From an uncultured Woeseia sp. (lineage in GTDB: Bacteria; Pseudomonadota; Gammaproteobacteria; Steroidobacterales; Woeseiaceae): DNA of 64,000 nt. Positions 46,728 through 56,455 of this stretch are shown piece after piece. A program made the translations under genes and the position numbers. The stretch covers positions 88,652-152,651 of the forward strand of contig CAJWFK010000001.1 of the NCBI GenBank assembly GCA_913031125.1, in the 5' to 3' direction. Numbering within the stretch: the stretch's first letter is position 1; each line of letters begins with the position of its first letter. A model generated the notes under the pieces. That model was not told where the DNA came from. It saw only the letters and a program-made list of their open reading frames with translations, and ran no database searches.

Positions 46728-47680
46728 GAGCAATCAGCAGTATCTTTTCGCAGACACCGAAGCAATCGCTTAAAATCACCTGGTGCTTCACATTCAATAT
46801 CGACTGCTTTCCCTGAAATAGGTTGGTCGAAGCACAGTCGTTTTGCATGCAGGGCCTGCCTCCTGAATGAGCGCATAACGTTTACAACCTCACTACTCGC
46901 TCCGGAAGGTAAGCGTGGGCGCCCCCCATAAACTGAGTCACCTAATAAAGCATGACGTTTATGAGCGAAATGCACTCTAATCTGGTGCGTGCGTCCACTT
47001 TCCAATTGGACATTCACGAATGTTTGAGCTCGTAATCGTTCGAGCACACGATAATGAGTAACAGACGATTTACCGTCATCTCGTATACTCATTTTTAGGC
47101 GATTTGTCGGGTGACGGCCGATTGGGGCGTCGATAGTACCACCCCCTGTAAGCACACCATTACAAATCGCCACATATTCCCGTGATATTTCCCGAGCTGC
47201 AAGCGACCTCACCAGCTTGGTATGGGACTCAAACGTTTTTGCAACCAAGAGCAATCCAGTCGTCTCCTTGTCCAGCCGGTGGATAATTCCGGCTCGGGGC
47301 AATTGTTCAAGCAATGGCTCATGGTGAAACAAACCATTCATCAAAGTACCATCTTTGTTGCCAGCACCGGGATGCACAACCAAACCAGCAGGTTTATTTA
47401 CAACCAAGAGATCTTCATCTTCATAGGCGATTTTAAAATCGACAAGCTGAGGTTCACTAGAAGCATAAGTCTCTGTAATGGGATTCAAGACGACACTTTC
47501 CCCACCCAATACCTGATCTCTTGGTCGCATAACCTGTTCATCTACCGTAATGTATTGCTGAAGAATCCAACGCTTTAAACGACTGCGCGAATATTCTGGA
47601 AACATGCGAGCCAATGCTATATCTAAACGCAAACCGGTTAAGTTGGCAGGTATAACTTTTTGCAGAGGTTTCTGAGACAT
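46724..47680 (-). CDS. rluD: 23S rRNA pseudouridine synthase RluD
   Basis: 318 aa. The N-terminal S4 domain (LDIALARMFPEYSRSRLKRW) and catalytic RluA-family domain with HRLDKETTGLLLVAK (catalytic Asp) and GRTHQIRVHF are present. It modifies helix 69 of 23S rRNA. Upstream of pgeF with a 4-bp overlap and divergent from bamD, the usual arrangement. Confidence 0.95.
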   Translation of the reverse strand: MSQKPLQKVIPANLTGLRLDIALARMFPEYSRSRLKRWILQQYITVDEQVMRPRDQVLGGESVVLNPITETYASSEPQLVDFKIAYEDEDLLVVNKPAGLVVHPGAGNKDGTLMNGLFHHEPLLEQLPRAGIIHRLDKETTGLLLVAKTFESHTKLVRSLAAREISREYVAICNGVLTGGGTIDAPIGRHPTNRLKMSIRDDGKSSVTHYRVLERLRAQTFVNVQLESGRTHQIRVHFAHKRHALLGDSVYGGRPRLPSGASSEVVNVMRSFRRQALHAKRLCFDQPISGKAVDIECEAPGDFKRLLRCLRKDTADCS

Positions 47681-47773
47681 ATTTTAGAAGCGGTATTTAA
47701 TCAGATACTTTTAAGTTTAAGATATACTTGTTGATCAGGCGTGTTTGATGCAAAGTCCAAACGCTGAAGTGCC

Positions 47774-48616
47774 TTGCACAAGGTTAAACAAACTATATTG
47801 GCGGATCCAATCAACTTGAAACACATATACAAAGCCCTGAGAACTCGGCTAAAAGGTATCAGGCGGAAATTTTTCCTGCTCGCTGTAGCAGCGCTGCTCG
47901 TTAATGGATGTGGCGGCTCCGAAGAAGAATTCGATCTTAACAGAAACATACGTGAAGCCTATATCGATGCACAGGAAGCTGTCGAGGTTGGTAATTACCG
48001 TAAGGCAATTGGTACCTTTGAAGCTTTGCAAGCACGATTTCCATTTAGCCAGTTCGCTACTCAGATTCAATTGGAGCTTTCATATGCTTATTATAAAGAT
48101 AGCCGTCCCGAACAAGCTATCGATGCGGCAGATACTTTCATACGCGAGAATCCTACCCATTCCCGTGTCGATTACGCCATGTATATTAAAGGTCTAGCTT
48201 ACTTTGAAAGTGGCCAGTCATTCCTAGAACGATTGTTTCGTAAGGATATTAACAAGCGCCCGCCGCGGGATGGCGAACTCGCCTTTTCAACCTTGAGTCG
48301 CATGGTAGAGCGCTACCCAGCTAGTCCATATGCAGCAGATGCACAGCAGCGTCTAGTTTATCTAAAAAACAGGCTTGCCTCTTACGAAAATGAGGTTGCA
48401 CAATTCTATTTGGAACGAGAAGCTTATATCGCAGCCTTAAACCGTGCAAAGACAGCAATTGAGGTCTATCAAGGGGCAGATAGCGGAGCAGAATCCTTAC
48501 GAATTATTATACGGGCCTATGAAGGCCTAGGTATGAACAAACTAGCGAACGACACTCGCCGAGTGTTAGAGAAAAATTTCTCTAACACTCATAATAATCC
48601 CATCGTCTATAATTGA
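47774..48616 (+). CDS. bamD: Outer membrane assembly lipoprotein BamD
   Basis: 280 aa or slightly shorter. The lipobox LLVNGC precedes a TPR-repeat lipoprotein domain: AQEAVEVGNYRKAIGTFEAL, FPFSQFATQIQLELSYAYYK, PTHSRVDYAMYIKGLAYF and the RYPASPYAADAQQRLVYL repeat. It is part of the BAM complex. The start is unclear: TTG 47774 gives 45 residues before Cys, while TTG 47816 gives a more normal leader. It is divergent from rluD. Confidence 0.93.
   Translation: MHKVKQTILADPINLKHIYKALRTRLKGIRRKFFLLAVAALLVNGCGGSEEEFDLNRNIREAYIDAQEAVEVGNYRKAIGTFEALQARFPFSQFATQIQLELSYAYYKDSRPEQAIDAADTFIRENPTHSRVDYAMYIKGLAYFESGQSFLERLFRKDINKRPPRDGELAFSTLSRMVERYPASPYAADAQQRLVYLKNRLASYENEVAQFYLEREAYIAALNRAKTAIEVYQGADSGAESLRIIIRAYEGLGMNKLANDTRRVLEKNFSNTHNNPIVYN
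48561..48590. repeat. Perfect 14-bp inverted repeat in the 3' end of bamD
   Basis: GAGTGTTAGAGAAA, two bases, then its exact reverse complement TTTCTCTAACACTC, ending 26 bp before the bamD stop. No T-tract follows on either strand. It would form a strong hairpin in bamD mRNA. Confidence 0.7.
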
Positions 48617-48637
48617 ACTTATCTAGCTGGCGCTACC

Positions 48638-50269
48638 TCATCTAGGAAACGTGTATCGTGACGTGATTGGATATCTCCAATCACGTCCAAACGCCCGACC
48701 ACTAATTCTTATACCTGGTGGAGCTTGTCGACGCTTGTATTCGTTCCGTTTTACTAATTCGAGGATTTTAACTACTACTTCTCTCTTGTATCCCTGTTCG
48801 ACAATTTCCTGCACTGAAAGGTCTTTTTCAATGAAGGCTTCGAGAATCGGGTCCAATAAATCATATTCTGGTAAAGAATCTGTATCCTTTTGGTTGGGAC
48901 GTAATTCTGCTGACGCTGGTCGCATAATTATTCGTTCTGGGATCATCCTATTAATAGTATTGCGATATTTAGCAAGCCTATAGACCATGGACTTGCTGCA
49001 ATCCTTGATCGGCGCAAAACCTCCAGCCATATCACCGTATAAAGTCGCATAACCGACTGCCATTTCACTTTTATTACCTGTAGTGAGCAACATTCTTCCA
49101 GTTTTATTAGATATCGACATAAGAAGAAGGCCTCGGCAACGAGCCTGGATATTTTCCTCTGTTACATCTTCTTCCCGCCCTTCAAAAACGTTTTCGAGCT
49201 GGCCTGTGGTCGCTTCGTACATTGGCGCAATCGGAATAACGTCATACTGAATTCCAAGTGAGTGTGCTTGAAGAGCCGCATCCTCTTGACTCATATTGCT
49301 GGTATAGCGAAAAGGCATCATAACGGCACGCACACGACTTTTCCCAAGTGCATCGGTAGCAATAGCGGCAACGAGCGCAGAATCCACTCCTCCAGACAAA
49401 CCGAGAATGACACCAGGAAAACCATTTTTCTTCACATAGTCTCTGGTACCACATACTAAAGCCTCATAAACACTCTGTTCCTCCGGCAGCTTCCGAGCAA
49501 CATCACCTGACATTAACTCAATACCGCGACCAGTTGCCTGTAGAATGACACTGTGCATACCTTCTTTGTAGGGGGGAGCACGAAAACAAATCCCACCATC
49601 TTTATCCATGGCGAAAGACCCACCATCGAAAACAAGTTCATCCTGCCCACCCACCATATTTAGATAAACTGCAGGAATTCTGGTTTCTTGTACAAGCCTT
49701 CCGACAACATGCTCTCTTTTCGCCTGACTCTCAAATTCAAAAGGAGAACCATTGATAGCAATAATTGCCTCAGCGCCAGCAGCCCGACTGGCAGCCGCTG
49801 GCTGACTCTCCCAAACATCCTCACAAATATTGATTCCCAGCCTTATCCCATTTAGCTTAAAAACTGTAGGGCCTTTACCGGATACAAAGTAACGCTTTTC
49901 ATCAAATACGCGATAATTAGGTAAGAGACATTTACGATATTTGGCTAAGGTCTCACCCTTTTTAAATACCACCGCAGAATTATAAATAGAATCGCCATCA
50001 TATTCGGGATAACCAAACATCACTGCGGTACCCTTAACAGTAGTTCTTATCGTCTCAATTGCTTGTGCTATTCGGGACTGCAATCCTGAATGAAAAAGCA
50101 GATCCTCCGGTGGGTAACCACAAATGCTTAATTCTGGAAAAACCACAAGATCCGCTTGCATCTCAAAACAAGCATGTTGACACTTATCTAGAATTTTTGC
50201 GGTGTTACCCTCGACATCGCCGACGATAAAATCTAACTGGGCTAATGCTAATTTGACCCTATCGGTCAT
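48638..50269 (-). CDS. nadE: Glutamine-dependent NAD+ synthetase
   Basis: 543 aa from ATG 50269 (GTG 50287 is a weaker alternative). The N-terminal nitrilase-type glutaminase has VFPELSICGYPPEDLL (Glu), KYRKCLLPNY (Lys) and NICEDVW (Cys). The C-terminal ammonia-dependent synthetase has LGLSGGVDSALVAAIA and TGNKSEMAVGYATLYGD. It makes NAD from nicotinate adenine dinucleotide. It is downstream of sucCD on the same strand. Confidence 0.96.
   Translation of the reverse strand: MTDRVKLALAQLDFIVGDVEGNTAKILDKCQHACFEMQADLVVFPELSICGYPPEDLLFHSGLQSRIAQAIETIRTTVKGTAVMFGYPEYDGDSIYNSAVVFKKGETLAKYRKCLLPNYRVFDEKRYFVSGKGPTVFKLNGIRLGINICEDVWESQPAAASRAAGAEAIIAINGSPFEFESQAKREHVVGRLVQETRIPAVYLNMVGGQDELVFDGGSFAMDKDGGICFRAPPYKEGMHSVILQATGRGIELMSGDVARKLPEEQSVYEALVCGTRDYVKKNGFPGVILGLSGGVDSALVAAIATDALGKSRVRAVMMPFRYTSNMSQEDAALQAHSLGIQYDVIPIAPMYEATTGQLENVFEGREEDVTEENIQARCRGLLLMSISNKTGRMLLTTGNKSEMAVGYATLYGDMAGGFAPIKDCSKSMVYRLAKYRNTINRMIPERIIMRPASAELRPNQKDTDSLPEYDLLDPILEAFIEKDLSVQEIVEQGYKREVVVKILELVKRNEYKRRQAPPGIRISGRAFGRDWRYPITSRYTFPR
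48660..48687. repeat. Perfect 12-bp inverted repeat in the 3' end of nadE
   Basis: GACGTGATTGGA, four bases, then TCCAATCACGTC, lying just inside the coding end of nadE. With the similar repeat in the end of convergent bamD, each gene finishes with a strong hairpin. No T-tract is present. Confidence 0.7.
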
Positions 50270-50307
50270 AACTAAATTTCCACCCACTAATAGGCAAAAT
50301 ATACCCG

Positions 50308-51180
50308 CTAGTCCTTCACCAACTGCAACATCATGTGTCCAAGCTCAGCTGGCGATCGGACGGTCGCCACTCCAGCTAAATCAAGCGCCTTAAACTTATC
50401 TTCTGCAGACCCCTTACCACCAGCGATTATCGCTCCAGCATGACCCATACGTTTGCCGGCCGGGGCCGTGACACCGGCAATGTAGGCCACCACCGGTTTA
50501 CTGATTTCTGACTGTATATAGGCTGCAGCCTCTTCTTCCTCGGTTCCGCCTATCTCACCAACCATCACTACCCCTTTCGTTTGTGGGTCATTTTGAAATA
50601 GGGCTAAACAATCAATAAAGCCCATACCACGCACCGGATCACCACCAATACCAACACACGTGCTTTGGCCGAGTCCATTTTGAGTGGTCTGATAAACAGC
50701 CTCATAAGTCAATGTTCCGGAGCGTGAAACGACACCGATATCACCCTTCATATGGATAAATCCTGGCATGATCCCTATTTTGCATTCTTTAGGCGTGATG
50801 ATACCCGGACAGTTAGGACCGATAAGCCGGCAGTCGAAACTACGCAGTGCCGACTTTACCTTTACCATGTCTAGCACCGGAATACCTTCAGTAATACAAA
50901 CGATAAGTTCAATACCAGAATCAGCAGCTTCAAGAATTGCATCGGCTGCAAAGGGCGCTGGCACGTAAATCATACTTACACGAGCCCCGGTTTGATTGAC
51001 TGCTTCTCGCATAGTATTAAATATTGGGAGCCCAAGATGTTTTTCGCCTCCGCGTCCCGGGTTCACTCCAGCTACAACCTGACTGCCATATTCAAGACAG
51101 TTTTGAGTATGGAAGGATCCCTGATTACCAGTGATACCCTGACAAATAATCCGACTTTCTTTGTTGATCAATATACTCAT
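50308..51180 (-). CDS. sucD: Succinyl-CoA synthetase alpha subunit
   Basis: 290 aa. The Rossmann CoA-binding domain has [14 protein letters not shown] and the active-site region [10 protein letters not shown]. The phosphohistidine loop lies near [21 protein letters not shown]. It forms the alpha-beta enzyme of the TCA cycle with SucC. It starts 15 bp after sucC. Confidence 0.97.
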   Translation of the reverse strand: MSILINKESRIICQGITGNQGSFHTQNCLEYGSQVVAGVNPGRGGEKHLGLPIFNTMREAVNQTGARVSMIYVPAPFAADAILEAADSGIELIVCITEGIPVLDMVKVKSALRSFDCRLIGPNCPGIITPKECKIGIMPGFIHMKGDIGVVSRSGTLTYEAVYQTTQNGLGQSTCVGIGGDPVRGMGFIDCLALFQNDPQTKGVVMVGEIGGTEEEEAAAYIQSEISKPVVAYIAGVTAPAGKRMGHAGAIIAGGKGSAEDKFKALDLAGVATVRSPAELGHMMLQLVKD

Positions 51181-51195
51181 TCAATCAGAGTTCCT

Positions 51196-52359
51196 TTAAC
51201 ACTCCGATGCAGTTATCACTTTCAAAGCTGCATCCGTTAAATCATCTGCGGTAATAATATCCAGCTTACTTTCGGCTAGAAGGACCTTTCCTTTATCCAC
51301 ATTGGTTCCCTCCAGCCGGACAACCACCGGACAAGTCACACCGATCTCCCTGACCGCAGTGATGATCCCCTCTGCTATCAGGTCGCAGCGAACGATGCCA
51401 CCGAATATATTTACCAAGATCGCTGTGACATTCTCGTTCGCGATAATAATTTTAAATGCCGTTGCCACACGGTCAACTGTTGCTCCACCACCAACATCTA
51501 AGAAATTAGCGGGCTGACCACCATGCAATTTAATAAGATCCATGGTTGCCATAGCTAATCCAGCACCATTCACCATGCAGGCAATATTGCCATCCAACGA
51601 TACGTAATTGAGGCCATTCTCTTCCGCCTCCCGTTCAGCAACATTTTCTTGGCTGATATCACGCATTTTCACCAAACGTTCCTGACGAAAGAGCGCATTT
51701 TCTTCTATGGTGATCTTTGCATCGAGTGCGACAACATCACCGTCCTTTGTAACAATCAGGGGATTAACTTCAACGAGGCTAGCGTCGCATTCTTGAAATA
51801 AACGATAAATATTAGAAAGTAATTCAGCAAATTGACGACTTTGACTTTTATCAAGGTTAAGGCCAGCGGCAAGCTCTCTAACTTGGTACGGTTGAATGCC
51901 AGAAGCTGCTACAACAGACGCTGTCACAATTTTTTCAGGCGTATCGTCTGCAACCTGCTCTATATCCATCCCTCCCGCTTCAGAGGCAATAAAAGAAATT
52001 TGGCTGTTTTCTCGATCAACGAGCATACTCAGATAAAGCTCCCGATCTATAGATGATCCAAATTCAACATAAACCAGATTTACCGGCAGTCCTTCCGCGC
52101 CTGACTGATGTGTGACAAGTCGGGTATCCAACATCTCAGCGGTGTATCGATGAACTTCATCCATAGATCGTGCAAATTTGACTCCGCCAGCTTTACCACG
52201 ACCACCCGCATGAACTTGAGCTTTAATCACCCATAGGTCACCACCGAGCTTCTCTGCGGCGCGCACAGCAGCCTCTGGCGTATCCACTAGAATACCTTCG
52301 GGTACCGCAATGCCATACTCACGGAATAACTGTTTGGATTGATATTCGTGGAGATTCAT
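51196..52359 (-). CDS. sucC: Succinyl-CoA synthetase beta subunit
   Basis: 387 aa. The ATP-grasp domain has MNLHEYQSKQLFREYGI, KAQVHAGGRGKAGGVK and EVNPLIVTKDGDVVALDAK, and the C-terminal domain has NFLDVGGGA and INIFGGIVRCDLIA-like VNIFGGIVRCD. Divergent from pilS by 133 bp. Confidence 0.97.
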   Translation of the reverse strand: MNLHEYQSKQLFREYGIAVPEGILVDTPEAAVRAAEKLGGDLWVIKAQVHAGGRGKAGGVKFARSMDEVHRYTAEMLDTRLVTHQSGAEGLPVNLVYVEFGSSIDRELYLSMLVDRENSQISFIASEAGGMDIEQVADDTPEKIVTASVVAASGIQPYQVRELAAGLNLDKSQSRQFAELLSNIYRLFQECDASLVEVNPLIVTKDGDVVALDAKITIEENALFRQERLVKMRDISQENVAEREAEENGLNYVSLDGNIACMVNGAGLAMATMDLIKLHGGQPANFLDVGGGATVDRVATAFKIIIANENVTAILVNIFGGIVRCDLIAEGIITAVREIGVTCPVVVRLEGTNVDKGKVLLAESKLDIITADDLTDAALKVITASEC

Positions 52360-52492
52360 TATTTCTGGAATTTACACCCTTCTAAGTCGGGCGTATTTTG
52401 TAATAAAGCAGCATGAGACGCAAAAATACTCGACAGCTTAGTCTACAATCAGTACTTGATTGATCAAGTGACCGTATACGCTCGCAGGAAAT

Positions 52493-54163
52493 ATGTTTAA
52501 GGCAATACAAAATATTAAATACGGCCAGTCAGACTCTCGTCAACAACTTGTACTAGATGAATCTGATCTAACTTGGCGAGTCCTTGGGACCCTTAATGCT
52601 TTTCGTATCTTTGTCGCCCTTATACTAATCGCGTTATTTTTTGCGAGCGATACGCCACGATTTATTGGTGACCGCTACCCAACGATATTCGCAGCGACAG
52701 CAGTAGCCTATTTCGTTTTGTCCGTCGTAAGCAGGTTCACTATAAGAGGGCGGTGGATTACGCCAGAACTACAGATATTGACTCAGGTTCCAATCGATAT
52801 CTCAGCAGTTGTCATTCTAATGCACGCTAGCGGTGGTATTGAAAGTGGTCTAGGGGGCCTATTAATCGTATTCGTCGGCGCAGGCAGCCTTATCATGCCT
52901 CGGAAAATTCCGGCATTTTTCGCTGCAATTGCAACATTAGCCGTCTTGGGAGAACAGCTTTTTTCCCAGATTGGTGGTTTTAGCCACAGTGGTAATTTCA
53001 CAGCAGCTGGCATGCTTGGCGCAATTATTTTTGCTATTGCTTTAGCGGCCCGACCGTTAGCACGGCGCATCCAAGTTAGTGAGGCACTTGCGCGGCAGCG
53101 TGGCGTGGACCTTGCTAATTCAGCTGAGCTAAACGAGTACATTGTTCAGCAACTCAGGGAAAGCATCGTAGTATTAGATGCCGATGATCGCGTCCGCCTA
53201 ATTAACACGAGCGCAGCGAAGCTTCTCGACGCACACCCAACCTGCCACGGGATGAATATCCGTGAAGCATCGGGAAATTTAGCAGAATATATTTCTAACT
53301 GGCGTAAAAGTGCTGAAACCGACACACATATAGATTTAACGGTGAATCCTAGCGGTGACTCTTCGCGTATCAAAGCGCACCTCGCACCACTTGGTAAAGG
53401 TGACCACAGAAATGGCCCCATACTTGTTTTCCTTGAAGATTCTTCCCTTATAAACGCCCGAGTTCAGCAATCGAAGTTAGCGTCCTTGGGGCGGCTAAGT
53501 GCTAGCATCGCACATGAAATAAGGAATCCAGTCGGTGCAATGAGTCATGCTGGACAGTTATTGGCAGAGTCGAAGGATCTCAATGATGACAATCTTCGTC
53601 TGACAGAAATCATAACTAAGCATGCGGAGCGGGTCAGTCATATTATAGACAACGTGTTACAGCTGTCCCGCCGAGAGTCAAGTCAGCCTGAGCGTTTTGA
53701 TTTGGAGCAATGGCTGAAAGATTTTGCGGAGGAATTTTCCCATACCCTCGAGTTACCGGAAGGTAAATTGTTAGTAACTGCACCAGAGCCGAAACTCGAA
53801 ATTCGTATGGACCCGAGTCACCTCCGTCAAGTGATGTGGAATCTCTGCGACAATGCTGTCAAATATGCTAATACGCCAGATTCAGCCCTGGTTGAGCTGA
53901 GCACAGGCCGGACAAACCGAACCGGGCAACCATATCTCGAAATCCTGGATCATGGCCAAGGTATAGATGAGACAATTGCAGATAAAATATTTGAGCCATT
54001 TTTCACCGAAAGAAGTGGAGAAACTGGACTTGGACTGTATATTTCTAGAGAGTTATGCGAATTGAACCGAGCAGCTCTTGTGTACCGAACAAGCGACGCC
54101 GGTGGAAGTATTTTTCAGGTCATATTTGCGGACCCCGATCGATGGGAAGATATTAAAGATTAA
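52493..54163 (+). CDS. pilS: Sensor histidine kinase PilS
   Basis: 556 aa. Six N-terminal membrane helices (about 30-190) are followed by a PAS-like domain (about 220-310). The HisKA dimer has LSASIAHEIRNPVGAMSH with the phospho-His, and the HATPase has LCDNAVKYA, DHGQGID and GETGLGLYIS. It senses membrane pilin levels and controls PilR in the family. It starts 133 bp from sucC and is followed by pilR after 23 bp. Confidence 0.92.
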   Translation: MFKAIQNIKYGQSDSRQQLVLDESDLTWRVLGTLNAFRIFVALILIALFFASDTPRFIGDRYPTIFAATAVAYFVLSVVSRFTIRGRWITPELQILTQVPIDISAVVILMHASGGIESGLGGLLIVFVGAGSLIMPRKIPAFFAAIATLAVLGEQLFSQIGGFSHSGNFTAAGMLGAIIFAIALAARPLARRIQVSEALARQRGVDLANSAELNEYIVQQLRESIVVLDADDRVRLINTSAAKLLDAHPTCHGMNIREASGNLAEYISNWRKSAETDTHIDLTVNPSGDSSRIKAHLAPLGKGDHRNGPILVFLEDSSLINARVQQSKLASLGRLSASIAHEIRNPVGAMSHAGQLLAESKDLNDDNLRLTEIITKHAERVSHIIDNVLQLSRRESSQPERFDLEQWLKDFAEEFSHTLELPEGKLLVTAPEPKLEIRMDPSHLRQVMWNLCDNAVKYANTPDSALVELSTGRTNRTGQPYLEILDHGQGIDETIADKIFEPFFTERSGETGLGLYISRELCELNRAALVYRTSDAGGSIFQVIFADPDRWEDIKD

Positions 54164-54186
54164 ACTAAAAACACAGACTCTAACTC

Positions 54187-55497
54187 ATGCAAAAACCACT
54201 GGCACTCATAGTCGATGATGAACCCGATATTCGCGAGCTTCTCGCATTGACTTTAGGTCGCATGGACATAAAAACCGTCGTCGCTGAAGACTACTCTCAA
54301 GCAATAACAAAACTCAAAAATCATCAGTTCGACATCTGTCTTACAGACATGCGATTACCTGATGGAGATGGATTGGAGTTAGTCGCATGGATCCAAAAAA
54401 ATACTCCTAGGGTACCTGTAGCTGTCATTACAGCGCATGGCAACATTGAAACAGCTGTCCAAGCGCTTAAATTAGGTGCGTTTGACTTTGTTTCTAAGCC
54501 ATTAGATTTGAAAAATCTTCGCAGTATTGTTGGTAACGCTATTAAACTCACTAATAAACAAGGGCAAGAATCCTCGCAACTGATTGGTAGATCTCCTGCC
54601 ATGCTAAGGCTTAAAGAAATGATTAGTCGGGTCGCACGCAGCCAAGCTCCTGTGCATATTTCTGGCGAATCAGGTACTGGCAAAGAACTCGTGGCGCGTT
54701 TAATACAGGAATCCGGTCCGCGTAAGGAAGGACCTTTTGTCCCGGTCAATTGTGGCGCAATTCCACCGGACTTATTGGAAAGCGAACTTTTTGGATATCG
54801 CAAAGGTGCTTTCACGGGCGCGGCTACCGATAAAGCTGGCCTGCTTCAGTCAGCTAATACTGGCACATTGTTTTTAGATGAAATTGCGGATATGCCATTA
54901 TCAATGCAGGTCAAACTACTACGAGTAATTCAAGAACAGACAGTGCGACCAATCGGCTCAGCCACCGAAGAAAGTTTAGACATCCGGATACTTTCTGCGA
55001 CTCATAAAAATCTAGCGCGTATGGTGCAAAACGGCGACTTTCGCGAGGATCTCTACTACCGTATCAATGTTATTGAACTACACGTACCAGCCCTCCGAGA
55101 AAGGGAGGATGACGTTCTTGAACTGGCCAATTTTATATTAGAACGCCTAGAGTCAAGTATAAAAATACTCGATAAGAGCGCCCGGATGAGACTGCTAAAA
55201 CATAATTTTCCAGGTAACGTCCGCGAACTTGAAAATATGCTCGAAAGAGCCGTTACCTTATCCGCCGGGGCCACTATCTCTGAAAAAGATCTGACCTTAC
55301 GACAAGACGGAGATGAATTATCAAAAACTGATGATGGCGCCGCTGATAATTTAGGTGAGCGAATCGATGATGTGCAACGGCAAGCGATTCTCGAGGCACT
55401 GGAAAAGACTCGCTATAACAAGACAGCCGCAGCTAAGTTGCTAGGGTTAACCTTTCGTCAGCTGCGCTACCGTATAAAAAAATTGAGTATTGATTAA
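54187..55497 (+). CDS. pilR: Sigma-54-dependent response regulator PilR
   Basis: 436 aa. The receiver domain has the acidic VDDEPDIRELL, phospho-Asp in CLTDMRLPDGDG and the Lys of VSKPLDL. The AAA+ sigma-54 activator has GESGTGKELVARLI, the GAFTGA loop that contacts sigma-54 and FLDEIADMPL. A Fis-type helix-turn-helix closes it (AILEALEKTRYNKTAAAKLLGLTFRQLRYR in pieces). It activates pilA; a matching promoter lies 150 bp downstream of its stop. Confidence 0.95.
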   Translation: MQKPLALIVDDEPDIRELLALTLGRMDIKTVVAEDYSQAITKLKNHQFDICLTDMRLPDGDGLELVAWIQKNTPRVPVAVITAHGNIETAVQALKLGAFDFVSKPLDLKNLRSIVGNAIKLTNKQGQESSQLIGRSPAMLRLKEMISRVARSQAPVHISGESGTGKELVARLIQESGPRKEGPFVPVNCGAIPPDLLESELFGYRKGAFTGAATDKAGLLQSANTGTLFLDEIADMPLSMQVKLLRVIQEQTVRPIGSATEESLDIRILSATHKNLARMVQNGDFREDLYYRINVIELHVPALREREDDVLELANFILERLESSIKILDKSARMRLLKHNFPGNVRELENMLERAVTLSAGATISEKDLTLRQDGDELSKTDDGAADNLGERIDDVQRQAILEALEKTRYNKTAAAKLLGLTFRQLRYRIKKLSID

Positions 55498-55522
55498 GTA
55501 GCATCTGAAACTGACATTTTTG

Positions 55523-55535
55523 GTCACTTTGTGAC
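55523..55535. promoter_or_regulatory. Candidate PilR upstream activating site
   Basis: GTCAC-N3-GTGAC is a perfect inverted repeat about 120 bp upstream of the sigma-54 promoter of pilA, the distance range used by enhancer-binding proteins. Assignment to PilR is inferred. Confidence 0.35.
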
Positions 55536-55643
55536 ACATGCAGCCAAATACTGGCTAATTCCTTCTTTATAGAAAGCCAGTTCAAAATAGAGAAAAATTA
55601 TTTTCTCTATTAAAAACATAAAGTTAAATATTTTTTTCCAAAG

Positions 55644-55660
55644 TTGGCACGCACCTTGCA
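55644..55660 (+). promoter_or_regulatory. Sigma-54 promoter of pilA
   Basis: TTGGCACGCACCTTGCA matches the -24/-12 consensus (TTGGCACG-N4-TTGCA) at every key position. The start site should be near 55,671, giving a leader of about 60 bases before the pilA ATG. Confidence 0.88.
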
Positions 55661-55729
55661 TTTATGTTTGTAAACGCGTACACCGCGCATCATTGACGAC
55701 AGACATTATTAGATCATGGAGACTCAAAC

Positions 55730-56155
55730 ATGAACAAACAACAAGGTTTTACACTTATTGAACTGATGATCGTAGTTGCGATCATCGGTATCTTGGCAGC
55801 AATTGCAATTCCTGCTTATCAGGATTACACGATTCGTGCACAGGTCTCTGAAGGCCTAAGTCTCGCTTCAGGTGCGAAAGCGGCTGTTAGTGAGTATTAC
55901 CAAGATAGGGGCATAATGCCTACTGATAATCAGTCAGCCGGGCTAGCTGAAGCAAATTTGATTGCTGGAAAATACACCACTAATGTAGGTGTGGGTGCGG
56001 GTGGCCTCATCACTGTAACTTATGGAAACGATGCTAATGCCCAGCTGGTTGGTAATTTAATATTAACGCCAACGGACAATGGTGGTTCTATTGGATGGGA
56101 TTGCATAGGAAGCACCATCCAAGCTAAGCATTTGCCAACAGCCTGTCGTCCGTGA
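55730..56155 (+). CDS. pilA: Type IV major prepilin PilA
   Basis: 141 aa. The prepilin leader MNKQQG is cut by PilD before the F of [18 protein letters not shown], with the invariant Glu5. The amphipathic helix continues to about residue 50. The globular head closes with a C-terminal disulfide loop, Cys in GWDCIG and in PTACRP. AGGAGA-like site lies before the ATG. Transcription comes from the sigma-54 promoter, and a strong terminator follows. Confidence 0.95.
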   Translation: MNKQQGFTLIELMIVVAIIGILAAIAIPAYQDYTIRAQVSEGLSLASGAKAAVSEYYQDRGIMPTDNQSAGLAEANLIAGKYTTNVGVGAGGLITVTYGNDANAQLVGNLILTPTDNGGSIGWDCIGSTIQAKHLPTACRP

Positions 56156-56180
56156 GACATGTATAGAACGTAAGATCTTA

Positions 56181-56198
56181 GACACCTATATAGGTGTC
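56181..56198. repeat. Perfect 18-bp palindrome after pilA
   Basis: GACACCTATATAGGTGTC is a perfect palindrome placed between the pilA stop and its terminator. It may protect the abundant pilin mRNA from 3' degradation, or bind a dimeric regulator. Confidence 0.55.
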
Positions 56199-56200
56199 AT

Positions 56201-56227
56201 AGCCCCGGTTATCCGGGGCTTTTTTTC
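56201..56227 (+). terminator. Rho-independent terminator of pilA
   Basis: AGCCCCGG, a four-base loop and CCGGGGCT form an 8-bp stem followed directly by seven T residues. It isolates the pilA transcript from pilBCD. Confidence 0.92.
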
Positions 56228-56455
56228 ACGGACATCAAACTTTATAGAATAATGTGTGCAGCCAAGAATTTAGGATACTAAAGTTGCTCGGAAACCCTAG
56301 GTACATGAACAACAATAGCTAAAATTTGACATAATGAAACATAGCAACTTTAACAGTCCTTTCAAAATATTGGTTGATCGAAACTTGAAGAGTGGTAAGA
56401 CCGTGGCAATTCGAAAGAAAAATCGCTTGGTGCCATTTATGGAACGCGTACAGTT
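56228..56455 (+). promoter_or_regulatory. pilB upstream region with sigma-70-type promoter
   Basis: TTGACA (56326-56331), 17 bp and TTTAAC (56349-56354) give a good promoter for pilBCD. Downstream, a 20-codon frame starts at GTG 56403 and stops at 56465, overlapping the pilB ATG (56456). It could serve as a coupled leader peptide or be chance. Confidence 0.45.
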
